A stretch of 32,339 bases of DNA, from contig NZ_SMKO01000102.1 in NCBI RefSeq assembly GCF_004348685.1, positions 1 to 32,339 of the forward strand, written 5' to 3'. Positions 30,989-32,339 of the stretch are shown here, piece by piece. The stretch comes from Nonomuraea deserti. GTDB lineage: Bacteria > Actinomycetota > Actinomycetes > Streptosporangiales > Streptosporangiaceae. Under the pieces are notes generated by a model. It made no database searches and was not told where the DNA came from. It saw only the letters and a list, made by a program, of their open reading frames with translations. A program made the position numbers and the translations under genes. The first letter of the stretch is position 1. Every line of letters begins with the position of its first letter.

Positions 30989-31018
30989 TTGCCCGGGCCG
31001 GCACGTTCGCCGGACAAT
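30989..31018 (+). promoter_or_regulatory. Candidate leaderless promoter of the MFS gene
   Basis: TTGCCC (30989-30994) is 18 bases from GACAAT (31013-31018), which ends eight bases before GTG 31027. GAAACGTTTC, a perfect 10-bp palindrome, follows at 31041-31050 inside the first codons and could be an operator. Confidence 0.5.
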
Positions 31019-31026
31019 TCACTCTC

Positions 31027-32328
31027 GTGCTCGCTGGAGCGAAACGTTTCCTTCGCCACCTCTCCCCCGACGTGAGTCCGCTGCGCGACTCCCGCGACTA
31101 CCGCCTGCTCTTCGTCTCCGGCGTCATCACGATGTTCGGGACGTTCATCACCATGGTGGCGGTCCCGTTCCAGATGAAGGAACTGACCGGCTCCTACCTC
31201 GCCGTCGGCCTGGTGAGCCTGGCCGAGTTCGTGCCGATGGTGGTGTGCGGCCTGTGGGGCGGGGCCATGGCCGACGCGCACGACCGCCGCACGATCATCC
31301 TGTGGAGCGAGGTCGGCCTGCTGGTCACCTCCGGCGCGCTCATGGCCAACGCGCTGCTGCCCGAACCCCAGGTGTGGGTCCTGTACGTGGTGGGCGCCGT
31401 CTCCACCGGCATCGCCTGCCTGCAACGGCCCAGCATGGAGGCCGTGTTCCAGCAGGTGGTCAGGCACGAGCAGCAGGGCGCCGCCGCGGTGCTGACGAGC
31501 CTGCGCTGGAACTTCGGCGCCATCGTCGCCCCGGCGCTCGGCGGCCTGCTGGTGACGACCTACGGCTCGGCGGCCGCGTACGGGATGGACACGCTCACCT
31601 TCGTGCTGTCGCTGCTGCTGCTGTGGCGGATCCGGTCGCTGCCGCCGGCCGCGGACGCCGCGCCCGCGTCGTTGAAGTCGCTGGTCGAGGGCGTGCGTTA
31701 CGCCATGGGGCGCAGCGACCTGATGGGCACGTACCTGGTGGACATCGCCGCGATGGTGTTCGCGATGGCGACGGCGCTGTTCCCCTTCCTGGCCGACGAG
31801 CTGGGCGCGCCCCAGGCGCTGGGGCTGCTCTACTCGGCGGGCGCGGTGGGCGCGCTGATCGCCTCGCTCACCGGCGGGTGGGCGGCCCGCGTGCAACGCC
31901 ACGGCCTCGGCGTGATCATCGCCGCCGCGCTGTGGGGCGTCGCGATCGCCCTGGCCGGCCTGGCCACGAACGTCTGGCTCATCGTCGGCTGCATCGCCCT
32001 GGCGGGCGCCGCCGACATGATCAGCGGCATCTTCCGGATGACCATGTGGAACCAGACCATCCCGCAGGAACTACGCGGCCGCCTGGCGGGTATCGAGCTG
32101 CTCTCCTACGCCAGCGGCCCGATGCTGGGCAACGCCAGGGCCGGCCTGATGGCCAACCTCGGCGGCACCCGCTTCTCCCTCGGGGCCGGCGGCCTGCTGT
32201 GCGTCGCCGCCGTCCTCGGACTGGCCACCGCCCTGCCGAAGTTCCGCGGGTACGACGCCCGTACGGACGAGCACGCCCTGGCCGAGAAGGCCCGCAGGGA
32301 GGCGGCCACCCCGGAACCCACCCCCTGA
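31027..32328 (+). CDS. MFS transporter, EntS/MFS_3-like exporter
   Basis: The 433-residue membrane protein has about 12 helices and an MFS loop 2-3 motif (GGAMADAHDRR, following LWGG). The N-terminal pattern SPLRDSRDYRLLF and the overall arrangement match the MFS_3/enterobactin-exporter-like group found widely in actinomycetes, so export of a small molecule, drug or siderophore is likely. GTG 31027 is preferred because a promoter places transcription start at that codon (leaderless) and it gives a short basic N-terminus. GTG 31072 in the same frame is possible, and neither has a Shine-Dalgarno. The gene is complete and ends 11 bases before the window edge. Confidence 0.88.
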   Translation: MLAGAKRFLRHLSPDVSPLRDSRDYRLLFVSGVITMFGTFITMVAVPFQMKELTGSYLAVGLVSLAEFVPMVVCGLWGGAMADAHDRRTIILWSEVGLLVTSGALMANALLPEPQVWVLYVVGAVSTGIACLQRPSMEAVFQQVVRHEQQGAAAVLTSLRWNFGAIVAPALGGLLVTTYGSAAAYGMDTLTFVLSLLLLWRIRSLPPAADAAPASLKSLVEGVRYAMGRSDLMGTYLVDIAAMVFAMATALFPFLADELGAPQALGLLYSAGAVGALIASLTGGWAARVQRHGLGVIIAAALWGVAIALAGLATNVWLIVGCIALAGAADMISGIFRMTMWNQTIPQELRGRLAGIELLSYASGPMLGNARAGLMANLGGTRFSLGAGGLLCVAAVLGLATALPKFRGYDARTDEHALAEKARREAATPEPTP

Positions 32329-32339
32329 CCAGCCTCTCC

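Noticed and set aside
1..32339. CRISPR arrays, tRNA or rRNA genes, insertion sequences, prophage or attachment sites
   Set aside because: No regularly spaced repeats, no transposase or integrase, and no RNA gene signatures were seen.

Overview
The window is a high-GC stretch (roughly 70 percent G+C by eye) from an actinomycete. GTG starts, leaderless transcripts, TANNNT-type -10 boxes, a Tat-exported sulfatase, secreted CAZymes, ROK and LacI regulators and CUT1 sugar importers without their own ATPase all fit Streptosporangiales or Streptomyces relatives such as Nonomuraea. Genus is an inference. I see no rRNA, tRNA, CRISPR array, IS element or prophage.

Region 1 (1-3360, minus strand) is a tightly coupled operon: FCD-type GntR regulator, divergent M19 dipeptidase-like protein, cytoplasmic class A beta-lactamase-fold hydrolase, and a creatininase-family amidohydrolase cut by the window edge. 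Its promoter is covered by GntR-like palindromes. A remnant of an oligopeptide ABC ATPase lies directly beyond them, so a divergent peptide importer was probably lost here. Region 2 (3358-6140, plus) pairs a sulfotransferase with a Tat-exported sulfatase and ends in a perfect 30-bp palindromic terminator.

Region 3 (6161-20571) is the most coherent system and looks like a locus for using N-glycans of high-mannose type. It has a secreted S8 protease, a secreted GH85 endo-beta-N-acetylglucosaminidase, an intracellular GH5_18-like beta-mannosidase, a LacI regulator, a CUT1 importer (lipoprotein plus two permeases) and a GH38 alpha-mannosidase. The likely flow is: protease and GH85 free Man(n)GlcNAc outside the cell; the ABC system imports it; GH38 trims alpha-mannose; GH5_18 splits Man-beta-1,4-GlcNAc. 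Two near-identical LacI operators flank the lacI gene, one on each divergent promoter. Two lesions stand out: GH85 has an in-frame amber codon after residue 413, and the second permease has ATC where its start codon should be.

Region 4 (20574-24938) is a ROK regulator divergent from a second CUT1 importer. A 17-bp palindrome overlaps the -35 boxes of both promoters, and the ROK gene looks leaderless. Region 5 (25072-32328) is a mixture: a small secreted four-cysteine protein, a VOC protein, a secreted GH10-FN3-CBM2 xylanase, an acyl-CoA ligase-like enzyme behind a TetR-type palindrome, a four-helix membrane protein with a SnoaL-like partner, and an MFS exporter.
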